Shown here: positions 36,701 through 44,204 of the stretch, in pieces
Layout: each line of letters begins with the position of its first letter
How positions within the stretch are numbered: the first letter of the stretch is position 1
NCBI GenBank assembly: GCA_910577255.1
Contig: CAJTMH010000007.1
Location: 1-64,000, forward strand
Length of the DNA: 64,000 bases
Reading direction: 5' to 3'
Origin: an uncultured Duncaniella sp.
GTDB taxonomy: Bacteria > Bacteroidota > Bacteroidia > Bacteroidales > Muribaculaceae
The notes under the pieces: model-generated
The model's database searches: none
Seen by the model: only the letters and a program-made list of their open reading frames with translations
What the model was told of the DNA's origin: nothing
Program-made: the position numbers and the translations under genes

Positions 36701-37134
36701 CTATCCACTGCACAGATGGAAAGGCTCACCGGACGCAACATACGTCCCTCTGCCACAGCAAGAGAGCCACCGGCCACAGAGATACTGTCCGATTTTTGTG
36801 CTGTGAAATATTTACGGACTGTTCCGTCGGCATGATCCTTGTTGGTTTCTGCCTTGACCTGTTCCGGTCTATTGCCGGGGGCCGCTTCTATGATGGCCGC
36901 TCCCGTGTTTGTATTACATGATGCTACTTCTTCCTGCTTTTGCGGAGAAGTGTCACTCTCCATGACTTCCGCAGTTCCTGGCGATATGCCAATGGATTCG
37001 GAAGATATGATAATGCCGTTGTTTCCGGGTGAATTTCCGGCCTCTACGGAGCTGCCCGAGAGGAACCATGCACCCGACAAACCTACCGCCGAGAGTATGA
37101 CGGTAGCAACGGCTATGTTATATATCCGTTTCAT
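27736..37134 (-). CDS. Giant SpvB/TcdB/Rhs polymorphic toxin
   Basis: A 3132-residue secreted toxin. It has an N-terminal signal or anchor (about 1-32: MKRIYNIAVATVILSAVGLS), an SpvB domain from about residue 265 (PPARNGMAPSLGISYNSDGG), FG-GAP/VCBS repeats (DLDGDGLPDKV, DINGDGLIDLV, DVNGDGLTDKV) with TcdB-mid-like segments, a long RHS/YD-repeat region (about 1800-2700), and the core motif YYYGARYYDPRLSLWMSTDP. After FVDPNGEEGD (about 2870) comes a variable tip of about 260 residues: LYHNTQHPGRILKNGFDATH resembles an ADP-ribosyltransferase start, and a glycine-zipper segment (AGAWAGAKLGGIAG and further) follows. Tc-toxin-like proteins fold as a cocoon around such a tip. The central VCBS part reads AT-richer than both flanks, suggesting a mosaic. 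Confidence 0.9.
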   Translation of the reverse strand: MKRIYNIAVATVILSAVGLSGAWFLSGSSVEAGNSPGNNGIIISSESIGISPGTAEVMESDTSPQKQEEVASCNTNTGAAIIEAAPGNRPEQVKAETNKDHADGTVRKYFTAQKSDSISVAGGSLAVAEGRMLRPVSLSICAVDSLDLPELDFAMCNVTGESDGYRFLPHGTHFTEEGATIRLKYDRTRIPSGYTEDDIHTFYYDTEKGHWVALDRVKVDKELACVVSKTTHFTDMINGVIQAPESPETEGFAPTMMNDIKAADPTAKLNIIAPPSANNRGSANLQYAFEMPPARNGMAPSLGISYNSDGGNGWLGHGWDLSVPSISLDTRWGVPRYNLEEETETYSLSGSMLSTMDDNGAMSVAHRGDRIARKADRQFYTRQGGDFSRIIRKGDSPANYYWEVTDKQGVVYTYGGDGAVLKGTITDISGNAREVISEWKLRRVEETHGDWIEYEYATADEAVRGGLNAKAIYLAKVSAGNAGEEAHTVVTFTSGKEKRQKTNNARYGYLTSSNRLLEKVSIDFMGEVLRSYAFSYVDGAFHKDMLESVRQYDDSGNEFAFQTFDYYDDVQSGNGYVPFKSESETWNTHNDGLDAGFINPIQAAGGRFSDKPTALGGTTSTSIGGSFYVGVGPMIPDAWKGNTGGGSYNYSSDNSKGLSTFVDLDGDGLPDKVYKDGGSIYYRPQLRSDNGEIQYGSPIRVKGISNFSTTKSSTNSGGVSAVVGYQAFTGVIGTDFSSTKVKTTEYFSDINGDGLIDLVSNGKVYFNHIEFDSQGNAVPTFTSSSADTPSPIIYGGKIDTSVIEVDPNEQAEMIASSPMEDMVRVWVAPKSGIVNVSGEVSLIVPTGDFDADEYAYADGVRVAIQKGNAELWSMSIPKGDATSHNANAQSISVAKGDRIYFRVQSGSNELSNGAFDQVKWAPIVTYTGTEEIMPNGLSSVEYKPSDGAIYDVNTIVNVDNGNDFSISGHFSKPQTTDDVVVRIIASNDRLDENGNENTNYKETEIYRTEYGWQDSVDTDIVADVNNAEHLPNISFIISSTSNVDWSAIKWSPEVTYKDSTETDQRIKIGPHYLTYSKMHTEGKSKSFLVTDTLVTIKPEIIFGNTSVSGNLTLTVKTSDRLLARKNFAVVNGIITPDSLEIKNIGTDNVWFEYSYPEILSTPVTSCAVSIRKGLSILSESVDASFYSYGQDEGFGMLYRGWGGFVYNASEGRYAKPIDESLLKLPEDENAKIDPLTLPFTPIGTDQINLDRWIGQRQDIYLTIDEVGTARLAEQNVIIENPLESNVEIPGISGEFLQGTGAAAVTQVSTNKSTVIQTGAMGITYNKANGGAKTDVTMMDMNGDGYPDVIAGGTIQYTNPQGGISGEKLGGMGTTQTDNESHTWGYGGNPVASVSDVAKTINNSTKFLSNIRSSALGKFSISASVPRNTDETIESYVDVNGDGLPDKILSDKTVRINLGYSFSAPVEWNLERIQGGQSQGFNAGAGFGCPINKASGSFSAGIGVVSSVAETEYSLMDVNGDGLTDKVWISDNAVVVSLNTGNGFDTPFAWNGLTSLNETISTSESLNTAFTVSIPALIVRIATNPGFSTSHSISRTTFSLQDVDGDGYLDIVESDKESELKVTRSAIGRTNMLKSVTNSIGGRFELDYAHSTPTYGLPGGKWVMSALTVDDGIHDDGPLMKTAFEYADGNRDRHERDFLGFGKVITKSLDTENGGDVYRQAVQEFAVDNYYASGNLVASYVTDASGNKFTETVNEYDAYSVTANADDYSFVQKDVIYSDRASAFVPLRYTANIQYEGASSGVTISEAWNEYYLNGYHGELKSYRYSDKGTLGSNGGGAYDYATGIQYTSNKGKHIFGLPTDVVVTGGDGTMYHNVSATYDTKYPNHLTQVSQQLGNGTAVTDYKYDRYGNITQKTLPANATGQRMWYKYRYEPEMNMYVERIDDAWGYRSEAGNFDYRYGIALERRDFNNFYYETEIDNMGRVTKVRGPNELATGVPYIIAFEYKPKAEFGESGISAPAYAVTKHYDIQHPGDDLETVTFVDGFGRPVQVKKDGVVTTASKGSAASDQTVMIVSGRNVYDAFGRVAKAYYPVTEGTGSKTSFNTSFDSEKPTITAYDVLDRAISVKLPDDSETQTAYSVDRGLKALIAKVTDALGNEQSTYTNGSGKTVKSVQHSGPDGAIETTFEYDGIQRLVKVTDTEGNQTLSTYDMGDRRTEVNHPASGITSFTYDALGNVLTKQTANMAEEGKMITYTYDYHRLTGINYPDHPENNVKYYYGGRNASHNRIGRLMLREDGTGAIEYFYGKMGEVTKTRRTLIVPNQAIATYVTQWTYDSHNRLVEMIYPDEEKVTYSYNLGGLLEKVRGEKSYGYDYITKLGYDKFEQRSYLKYCNGAETFYTYDNRRRLSNLAVNSGSIAIMDNAYTFYAVSNVLSVANNASLPQSGNAGGQMSHSYTYDGLYRLASATGTYTGADSKSASYTLDMGYDNMHRITSKRQHLTQDNVQFNGTLNVGYDLSYTYSTEEGKKFQLESVKDVNYRTEETPEGQQIENGHTYQYDKNGNLIYVNTNRVMSDEHRENSIGERKLIWDEENRLLSLDDNGFVSNYWYDADGERTVKTSGESDQVYVNGVFSGGSTNTAKFSLYVSPYLVANQGGRYTKHIYAGSQRIVSKVGDFASYGSDPRRIEYAGSETDGLSVDYKSKYTAQQQVIKDHYTFFDVPYNGTDNNNYADGEGFCCNDGTLEAAQAKAMRKAQSRAVAKSFKDPDNYENLQFFYHPDHLGSSSFITNLVGEVVQHIEYVPFGEVFIEERNSVWNTPYLFNAKEFDEETGLYYYGARYYDPRLSLWMSTDPMQEKYQGITSYCYTFNNPIRFVDPNGEEGDNAPTLYHNTQHPGRILKNGFDATHNGRLSSYNWFSTVANASGTGRTGRGVTLGIDGIDVSNAVVIKNSQMKEFYSAAKAELGYSSSQIRQSPELQAQVDALKYEKLGKWMNAQGAPVYKLGNSYAVADHVANNGTVMHISGPKSLIKGLNGIRIAGKVLTLTAVAVDAYEIYSSHYNPRTVTSVVGGWAGAWAGAKLGGIAGTSIGFAVGGVGEIVGAPAGALIGGVAGYFGGRKFTETVYDKVTQRGMPIGGR

Positions 37135-37168
37135 AATGATGGTTATTATGTTGGAAATGTGATTGTTT

Positions 37169-40141
37169 TTATCTCGCTAGAATCTTCTGTGTATGTTCGC
37201 CTTCGGCTGTTATGGCCTTAACGATGTAGACACCCTTACTTGGCACTGAGAACTGTTTGTTTTTTATCAGATCGCCCTCCATTTCGCCCTGATACACAAG
37301 CTTGCCCGTGGTATCGAACACCATCAATGTAGCTGGTCCAGATTGTCCGCGATCAAGTACTGCATCAAAAATGTGTGCCGTGTCATCCTGAGAATGAACA
37401 GTGAGCTGGTCGTTGCGCCCATCTGGGAGGTTGCCATCATCTTCATGCCCGACCTCACCTAAAACAACAGGAGACTTTGGCTCTATGCCGTTGGGAAGCG
37501 ACGGATCACACCCATTTCCGACATGGACGGTATATGTCACAGTGCTTGTCTTCGGTGTTTCAATCTGCACGTTGCCGTTAATCTCAAAGTCTTCAACGGG
37601 CAGACCGTTGATAGTGAGTCCTGTGATATGTGTGTCACCTCGTCCATACTTGATACACATGCGCCATAGACGGAGTGTCCATGCACTCTTTTTAAGAACC
37701 TCCTGCCCATTATGGAACCATCGTACATATATTCCGCTGATTCTTAGACCAAGAGTGTCGCCAGGCTTGATATTTACGCCTTGTGTAAGGCTTGTGTATC
37801 CATCAATGATGAAATATGCCTTATCATTGCGGACATCATATCCCCATTGTGTTATATCCTCCACCACAGAAGGCTCCGCTCCTATTCTGTACCAAGAGCC
37901 GGTTTCGGTAACAGTCCACTCCACATCTCCGCCGGTGAACCTGCGGTCAGTGTGCGAATATGTGGTATATAGAAGATTCCCTTTACCGTGTATGTCATTG
38001 CCTCCACCTTGAGTTATAGTCAGTGTATATGTGCCGGTAGCAAGGTCATCTATGTGATGTGTAGCTCCCATGAATGAACCGCTCGCAATGACATCATCCT
38101 TCTTCATCCCGGCTACAGTGTCGACAGTGAGAACATATTTGTATATTGGTGTGCCGATGTTTATTCCAATGTCAAGTGATCCATCCTTTTGAGGTATCCC
38201 ATCAAGGCATGTAGTGGGAGTCACATCTACATCAGCGGATATGCCATCGAAATATGCGAAAGTGAACACATCTGAACCCGAACCATCAGCATCCCACAAT
38301 ATATTATGGAACATGGTCTTTCCTCTCGACACGTCAGGAGGTGAGCATCTTACCATTACTGTATTGTCGGTGTCGAACTGACCTTCGCCAGTCGGATCTA
38401 TCAACATTACCGTTCGATTGCGGCTGTAATGATAAAACTCTTTGTCGGGAGTAAGATTGTGCGAAAGCTCAGCAAAGTATCCGGTCTCGACTGCACCATT
38501 TGAGCGCACAGAAGTCAGAAGAAGTGGATTCTGAGATGACTCCGCGCTGATTACTCCATGGAATACAGACTGTTTTTCCTCAGCCGGTATTTCAATGGTG
38601 TACGATGCTTTGCCTTCTCCGTCAATGCGCAGTCTTACAACTCCGTTATCAAGCATAAGCGAAACATCAGACCCACTTATATCCGTAGCAAGATTGGTCG
38701 AAGCCACCTCGCCTCCACGTATTGCCTTGACATTTCCGTCAGAGCCAATACGGATTCCATAGGTGCACGAGTTCTCACCCGATTTGGAGAAACCGACATC
38801 AAATGATGGATGTGATGACGGGCATGAGAACTGAATTAGGCCAGACCCTTCTAATAAATCAGGAGTGATGGCGGTAGCCGAAGTATTTTCAATTTGGCTT
38901 ATAACATCAAGGAAGCCATCTGGTGCCACGGTCATACCGGAACCGACCCATCGTGCCGCTGCTGTATCGGCTACGGTGGGCACGTTTGTCCTGACGAGCC
39001 ATGTGCGTTCCATAATGTGCCACAAAGTATCGCTCGGTGAAGTGTAGGCCGCAGTTGAACCTCCGTCATCTCCCCAGAAAAGAGTGCCCTTGTCGGGCAT
39101 TGGGTTTCCATACTCACGCCCCATGACCAGCAGATGCGATTCCGACGGCAGGCCATAGGAGTCGGATGCATGATAACTGTCATTTTCAGGAAGCGATGTG
39201 TAATTTGGTCCTTCTTCATAAGAAGTTGTTGATACCGGTTGACTGAAATCTCCGGCATCGTTTCGAGAAATGGCTGTGACTCGGTTGTGGTAAACACCTA
39301 CGTCGTTCCTATCCCAGACAAGGTTCCCGTCTCCGTCGAGATAGGAATCATTCAGCGTGATGCCATATTTCATTGCCAGATAGCTTTCCGCTTTCCTTCG
39401 CTCGCCGGGAGTAAGGATACGGTTGTAAACTAGCAGCTCCGGAGAATACCCTTCGAATTTGTCATTCCCGAAATTCGATGAATCAAAAGGACCATTGAAA
39501 TGCTCGTCAGAGGCGTTGTATGTACCTCCAATGGTTATAGTCCCACCCGGGCCACCCCATACAGAGGTGCTCGGATTAGCCGCACGATAATAGGTGAGAA
39601 CTTTTGTGGCATGCTCCTTGAAAATATCAAGAGGAATAGAGTCCTTCCCGGTATGTCGAAGATCCTCTCCGTAAGCGTCACCATAGTCAAGAGGCTCTAT
39701 TGAGCCGGGGCGCACAATTTGATCGTTAGTTACTAGGCTGCCACCTCCGTCACCACTGGCCACTCCATAGATAACCGACTCACCTGTGAAAGAATAGGGC
39801 GCAAACACTCCGATGATGGTACCATGCGTCAGCGGTGTGCGACGCAAATCGCTCCATTTTGGAGAATCGCCTTTTGAAAAGTCAATCGCGGGATTGAAAT
39901 TTAGGGATTTAAGCAGATTCCGGCTCTGCGTGAACACATATGTGCCCACAGTCCGGTTTTGTGCGTATTGCACCACTGAGTCGCCCGCTACATCGAGCCA
40001 CTGGTACGTCCCTTGCAGATTACTTCCGACCGGTAGAGTCTTGAACCAAGCGTCCACTCCCTCGACACCGCCGGGTGACCGAGCGAGCAAGAGCAGGGCT
40101 GACAAACCACACAGGCCGGAAAAGAGTAGAGATTTCTTCAT
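37169..40141 (-). CDS. Type IX-secreted surface protein upstream of rhs
   Basis: A 990-residue protein with a signal peptide (MKKSLLFSGLCGLSALLLLA), a LamG-like carbohydrate-binding segment (about 170-260: VWGGPGGTITIGGTYNAS, GYSPELLVYNRILTPGER), several beta-rich repeats, and a C-terminal type IX sorting domain ending VPSKGVYIVKAITAEGEHTQ then KILAR. It would be exported across the outer membrane and anchored. It ends 34 bases before the Rhs gene, so the two are one operon. The surface protein may deliver or display the giant toxin; that link is inference. Confidence 0.8.
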   Translation of the reverse strand: MKKSLLFSGLCGLSALLLLARSPGGVEGVDAWFKTLPVGSNLQGTYQWLDVAGDSVVQYAQNRTVGTYVFTQSRNLLKSLNFNPAIDFSKGDSPKWSDLRRTPLTHGTIIGVFAPYSFTGESVIYGVASGDGGGSLVTNDQIVRPGSIEPLDYGDAYGEDLRHTGKDSIPLDIFKEHATKVLTYYRAANPSTSVWGGPGGTITIGGTYNASDEHFNGPFDSSNFGNDKFEGYSPELLVYNRILTPGERRKAESYLAMKYGITLNDSYLDGDGNLVWDRNDVGVYHNRVTAISRNDAGDFSQPVSTTSYEEGPNYTSLPENDSYHASDSYGLPSESHLLVMGREYGNPMPDKGTLFWGDDGGSTAAYTSPSDTLWHIMERTWLVRTNVPTVADTAAARWVGSGMTVAPDGFLDVISQIENTSATAITPDLLEGSGLIQFSCPSSHPSFDVGFSKSGENSCTYGIRIGSDGNVKAIRGGEVASTNLATDISGSDVSLMLDNGVVRLRIDGEGKASYTIEIPAEEKQSVFHGVISAESSQNPLLLTSVRSNGAVETGYFAELSHNLTPDKEFYHYSRNRTVMLIDPTGEGQFDTDNTVMVRCSPPDVSRGKTMFHNILWDADGSGSDVFTFAYFDGISADVDVTPTTCLDGIPQKDGSLDIGINIGTPIYKYVLTVDTVAGMKKDDVIASGSFMGATHHIDDLATGTYTLTITQGGGNDIHGKGNLLYTTYSHTDRRFTGGDVEWTVTETGSWYRIGAEPSVVEDITQWGYDVRNDKAYFIIDGYTSLTQGVNIKPGDTLGLRISGIYVRWFHNGQEVLKKSAWTLRLWRMCIKYGRGDTHITGLTINGLPVEDFEINGNVQIETPKTSTVTYTVHVGNGCDPSLPNGIEPKSPVVLGEVGHEDDGNLPDGRNDQLTVHSQDDTAHIFDAVLDRGQSGPATLMVFDTTGKLVYQGEMEGDLIKNKQFSVPSKGVYIVKAITAEGEHTQKILAR

Positions 40142-40286
40142 AAGCGCTTTCCATTTTGATGTGATAGATTTATATATTGTTAATTATGGGTTTGCCAGCA
40201 TTAATTGTCTCCGTTTTGGTTATCAGGACGGGGAGAATATCCGAGTTGCCTGACTGCCAAATGCTAATGGGGACAATACAGCATCG

Positions 40287-40294
40287 CAAAGATA
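40287..40294 (-). promoter_or_regulatory. -7 box of the surface protein-Rhs operon
   Basis: Minus-strand TATCTTTG matches the consensus, about 146 bases before the start codon at 40141. The -33 element is weak. The remaining sequence up to 40840 is AT-rich and holds no supportable gene. Confidence 0.5.
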
Positions 40295-40707
40295 ATACTA
40301 TTTAGATTCAGTTCATAATTTTTTACTCAAAAGTTGTTGTATTTAAGCATTTTTAACTATTCAGCTATTGCGAAGCTCGTTATAGTTTATATAGCTGGGG
40401 TTTGCATAGCCTCTACAACTAGCTCTGTCTTACCAGTCACCTTTTCTATTGAAGTTTGTAATAGTTTATTATTGCAATACTTATTAGTGGATTGAGGATT
40501 GAACATCCTAGGATGGATTCAATGTCAGTATTTCGTTTGTGATATTTAACATCTGCAAATACTTTAGCCATCCAAAACTAATAATGGGTCACATGCAGTT
40601 GTCTGATGACATTTCAATGAATTAATACTACTCTTTATTTACATTCAGTATTGAATGTATTAAAGCGGGAGCAATTAAAATATCGATAGTTGTTAGCAAA
40701 ACTGCTC

Positions 40708-40741
40708 CAATCTGTCTATTTGCAAATAAATAGGCAGATTG
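40708..40741. terminator. 14-bp hairpin ending the peptide operon
   Basis: CAATCTGTCTATTT (40708-40721) pairs with AAATAGGCAGATTG (40728-40741), with one G-U pair and a 6-nt loop. TTTT follows a few bases on along the minus strand. It lies 100 bases beyond the last gene of the minus-strand peptide operon. Confidence 0.65.
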
Positions 40742-40840
40742 AAGCATCAATTAGTAATTTTGGGGGAGTTTCTATTTTTGACATCTTTGACATTAACTTA
40801 TAAACATTCATGTTGTGCGGTTGTAGGATTCACAGTCGGT

Positions 40841-41041
40841 CTACATTAACCAATGTTGCAAGATGCTTTCTCCATTGGAATAGGGGTATGGCATGAAGCA
40901 GATTACTAGTAACAGGGTCAGAAAAATCGCCATGATTATCACTGTTCCCCATCGCACAAGTGCGGGAGGAATTTCACCGAGTAGATTTCGTACTTTTTCT
41001 GATCGAAGTTCAATGTTGTTTCCCTTATAATTATCTTTCAT
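40841..41041 (-). CDS. Short HlyD-like membrane fragment (66 aa)
   Basis: The sequence NIELRSEKVRNLLGEIPPAL then VRWGTVIIMAIFLTLLLVIC matches the N-terminal cytoplasmic tail and single membrane helix of Bacteroidetes HlyD-type adaptors for peptide ABC exporters. It stops at residue 66 after PYPYSNGESILQHWLM, where an adaptor would continue for about 350 residues. No continuation is visible in any frame downstream. It is either a truncated remnant or a functional small membrane protein. The cluster has a C39-ABC exporter but no other adaptor in view. Confidence 0.65.
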   Translation of the reverse strand: MKDNYKGNNIELRSEKVRNLLGEIPPALVRWGTVIIMAIFLTLLLVICFMPYPYSNGESILQHWLM

Positions 41042-41070
41042 ATGTTATGAATAATGAATTGAAAATATTA

Positions 41071-41883
41071 TTATCGGTTGAATAATCCATTCAGTATTTG
41101 ACCCACAGGAAGCCCAATGCCAATTTTCTTTTTCCCCTTTCCTACTTTTATATAAGGGGTTGCAATAGGCTCTAGTTCGTAGGTAGTACGATAAGTTCTT
41201 CTCACAACCTGCCCTCCCATTTGAATCCCAAATAGATCATTCACATTATAGTTCAAATATCCTCCAAATTTGGTATAATCATAGTAACCCAACATTGAAG
41301 GTGGTAAAGGCATGCCATTAGTCAATAAGGGGGCTGAGCTGAGATAATACATGCCATAAATATTAATCGACACATTGGGAGATATTTGATATTGCAAGCT
41401 TCCATTTAAGCCGTATTGAGTTTTTAACCCATGATACCAACCATATTTATTTACGATAGCTCCTATATGGATACTAAAATTACCTAATCGTTGTGAAACA
41501 CCAATAGCACCAGTCTCTACCTGCATCATTCCAGCATAAGGCTTAGATAGCCCAAGAACATCGACCGCCCCATTATGCCATTTGAATAAGTATCTACGCT
41601 CTAATTCATCAGTGACATTATAGGGAGTATATGTTCTGTTATATAATGCAGATTCAACCATTACAGAGTCTTGACTAATAGGATGTAGCTCAATGCAATC
41701 ATATAATGAATCTGTTCTATTAGCATCATCGTACTGTCGCAATTGATTAAGACGCGTGAAACCTAAACTAATAGAGTCATTGTTAATTGAGCTATGTCTT
41801 TCAATCTGCCCGAGCATTGAGTTGAATGAAGACACAAAAAGAATAGATAGAAGAATTCTATAAGCTGTCTGCAATGGTATCAT
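41071..41883 (-). CDS. Exported, probable outer-membrane barrel (270 aa)
   Basis: It has an N-terminal signal peptide (YRILLSILFVSSFNSMLGQ) and then alternating beta-rich segments (NFSIHIGAIVNKYGWYHGLK, NVSINIYGMYYLSSAPL, KFGGYLNYNVNDLFGIQMGG), typical of a small outer-membrane barrel. No family is recognised. It is 33 bases after the TonB-receptor-like gene, in the peptide operon. A role in peptide export or immunity is possible. Confidence 0.65.
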   Translation of the reverse strand: MIPLQTAYRILLSILFVSSFNSMLGQIERHSSINNDSISLGFTRLNQLRQYDDANRTDSLYDCIELHPISQDSVMVESALYNRTYTPYNVTDELERRYLFKWHNGAVDVLGLSKPYAGMMQVETGAIGVSQRLGNFSIHIGAIVNKYGWYHGLKTQYGLNGSLQYQISPNVSINIYGMYYLSSAPLLTNGMPLPPSMLGYYDYTKFGGYLNYNVNDLFGIQMGGQVVRRTYRTTYELEPIATPYIKVGKGKKKIGIGLPVGQILNGLFNR

Positions 41884-41915
41884 GACTACAATATTGATTT
41901 AATCAACTAATTTTA

Positions 41916-43961
41916 TCATAGGTTATTACCTGTTCCAAAGCGCGAAGTGTCGATACTAGAGTCGTTCTTAGGCTTGAAGCCGTTGAACTTCCAGATGAAT
42001 GTCAGCTTTAGGTTGCGTGTCATATCATGCACTTTCATTCGGTAATTTTGCCCAGCATGATTGATTGTCATCGTCGGTGACCAACGATTGAATATGTCAT
42101 TGGCTTGAAGATCAAGTTCGCAACAGCGTTTCCTACCGAACTGCCATTTAACACCTGCATCAACCTTCCACATGCGTGAAAGATCAGCGAGTCCTTGTAT
42201 TGAGGGAGAAACATATGTAAAGTCCACGGATAATGACACGGGGGAGTTCTGACTGAGTTTGAATGAGCTGTTCAGTGCGCAGTAGAATATCCATTTCTTG
42301 TTGTCAAAACTGATGTCATGAAATCGGTCTGCTTTCTCCCGTTGGTTGAATATGTTGGCGATTGCAGTGGCGTTCCAGATATAGCCTATATGGAACGGTA
42401 TGTTTAGATTCAGTCCCACAACTCTCTTGTAGTTCATGTTGATTGTTTGGTAAATCAAACTCATTTCATTGGGTGACTGATAAGGAAGCTGTACTGTAGC
42501 TTTGTCGGCGTATTGCATATAAAGCGTGGCAACATACTTCTGTTTGAGGATGTAGCTCAGCTGCCCAGCATAACTGAGATACGGCTGCAATTCCGTATTT
42601 CCCAGGACAATAGAATATGGATTTATATGCGATGTCCCATTATGGAGTTCCCAATAGGATGGATAAACACGTGTCGTTGACAGGTTCAGTTGGAAAATAC
42701 TTTTGGGAGTCTTGTAGTATGTGGCACCAAGTTGAGGCATAAAATTCCAGTTATTCTGAAAGCTGTTACGATAATACTCACCCTTTGCCGATACATTAAA
42801 CGACAGACCCCATTCGAAAGAGCGTTGTAGTCCAATGTAGGCATCGGCAACATCTTCCTTTGTCCTACCGGAGAATCCCTCGAAGTCCTCGGTTCGGTTA
42901 GTAACCTGTGAACTGCAATCATTAGCATGTTGGTATTCTACCCCATAATTGAGTTGCCACTTGCCAAACTGATGCTGTTGGTCAACGTAGAAGTGCCCTC
43001 TGTTTATGTCCTGCTTGTTCAGTTCCCAGAGAATGTAATCGTTACCTTGAAATAGGGACTGACTACGGTCTTCTCCATAGTAAGTATAATCACCTCCTAT
43101 TGTTAAACCGAAAGGAGCGGAATAACGCAATGCGATATTATGGTAATTTATTGGTCCATCATAGTTGTAATTATTCGTGAAATTGCCGAGAGTGCCGTTA
43201 GATAAACTCCACCCTTTTGCCGATGAAGTTATCTGTCCGTTATATATTAGACGCAATCTTTTATATGTTGCAGCAGCATAGATTGTATTGCTCCAACTCT
43301 CCGAGATACGTCGCATATCATCTTTAATCATTGTTCGCTGTTCTTCAAACAGATGATTAGAGTAAGTTTCTTCGTGATTCCAAGTTTTTGAACGGGATAG
43401 TCCGTAATTGAGGTCAAACGTCCAGTCCTTGACGGTATATGTCGCAGAAAGCCCTCCTCCAAATGAGCCATAATGGCCTTGGTTGTATCCGGCACGTATT
43501 TGTCCTTGAAGACCATCGAGAGGTGTTGGAGTTTTAAGCACCACGTTTATTACCGCACCGTTGACATGATATTTCGCAGGGGCAGTGTACATTACCTCCA
43601 CTGTTTTCAATCTATCTATAGGCGTTGTATATAGTAATTGATACAGATTGGGCAGAGGCATGTTTGCCAGTTCTCCATTGATAATGATGGAGACATCAGA
43701 TGTCCCGGCAAGACCGATCAAGCCGTTGTTGTTGATTACGCCTGGAAGATAACCCAACGCCTCAAGGATGTTGTTCACGGGTTTGTCTTTGACAATTGAT
43801 GGGAGGTCAACACTCATGATCCCGTCATGACCTTTAACCTGTGGCTTTTCACCCTTGACCACCACCTCATTCAGTTGTCTTGGAACAGTATCAACAGGAA
43901 TTGCACCATGACATACCGATACTGATGCGATGGAAAGGAGAATAAAGATACTAATTCTCAT
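41916..43961 (-). CDS. TonB-dependent-receptor-like outer-membrane protein
   Basis: A 681-residue protein: signal peptide (ISIFILLSIASVSVCHG), a plug domain (LNEVVVKGEKPQVKGHDGIM, ILEALGYLPGVINNNGLIGL, IDRLKTVEVMYTAPAKYH), and a long barrel. The plug resembles the outer-membrane beta-barrel family found beside Bacteroidetes peptide clusters. It follows the second precursor gene by about 50 bases. It may import or expel the modified peptide, or act as its receptor; the direction cannot be read from sequence. Confidence 0.82.
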   Translation of the reverse strand: MRISIFILLSIASVSVCHGAIPVDTVPRQLNEVVVKGEKPQVKGHDGIMSVDLPSIVKDKPVNNILEALGYLPGVINNNGLIGLAGTSDVSIIINGELANMPLPNLYQLLYTTPIDRLKTVEVMYTAPAKYHVNGAVINVVLKTPTPLDGLQGQIRAGYNQGHYGSFGGGLSATYTVKDWTFDLNYGLSRSKTWNHEETYSNHLFEEQRTMIKDDMRRISESWSNTIYAAATYKRLRLIYNGQITSSAKGWSLSNGTLGNFTNNYNYDGPINYHNIALRYSAPFGLTIGGDYTYYGEDRSQSLFQGNDYILWELNKQDINRGHFYVDQQHQFGKWQLNYGVEYQHANDCSSQVTNRTEDFEGFSGRTKEDVADAYIGLQRSFEWGLSFNVSAKGEYYRNSFQNNWNFMPQLGATYYKTPKSIFQLNLSTTRVYPSYWELHNGTSHINPYSIVLGNTELQPYLSYAGQLSYILKQKYVATLYMQYADKATVQLPYQSPNEMSLIYQTINMNYKRVVGLNLNIPFHIGYIWNATAIANIFNQREKADRFHDISFDNKKWIFYCALNSSFKLSQNSPVSLSVDFTYVSPSIQGLADLSRMWKVDAGVKWQFGRKRCCELDLQANDIFNRWSPTMTINHAGQNYRMKVHDMTRNLKLTFIWKFNGFKPKNDSSIDTSRFGTGNNL

Positions 43962-44011
43962 GACATCAATCTTTAGATTTTACCAATCGGAGAACTGGCA
44001 ATTCCCGACTA

Positions 44012-44203
44012 TTAGAAATAGATAGATCCGTGTATTCCCCACTCTCCCTTATAAGGAGCTGGAGCTACGATACTCTGTTGATTGGTTTTATAGTTAGCGT
44101 TAAATGGGCCAACAGGATTATCCTGGGCGCCACCTTTTACTGACGCCAACTCATTGCGCAGAAGATCCATTTCTGCTACAGTGATTTTTTTAATTTTCTT
44201 CAT
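44012..44203 (-). CDS. GG-leader peptide precursor 2 (no cysteine)
   Basis: A 63-residue precursor. The leader MKKIKKITVAEMDLLRNELA ends in SVKGG, the double-glycine site cut by C39 peptidases; the core, AQDNPVGPFNANYKTNQQSI onward, is about 38 residues and contains no Cys but several Pro, Tyr, Gly and a Trp. The leader matches the Bacteroidales GG natural-product precursor style. The start at 44203 is one base after the stop of the cobalamin-type radical SAM gene, so that enzyme is the likely modifier. Confidence 0.82.
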   Translation of the reverse strand: MKKIKKITVAEMDLLRNELASVKGGAQDNPVGPFNANYKTNQQSIVAPAPYKGEWGIHGSIYF

Positions 44204-44204
44204 A

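Noticed and set aside
29164..36921. Several long plus-strand frames inside the Rhs gene
   Set aside because: Antisense reads of repetitive, GC-richer coding sequence; no independent promoters or domains.
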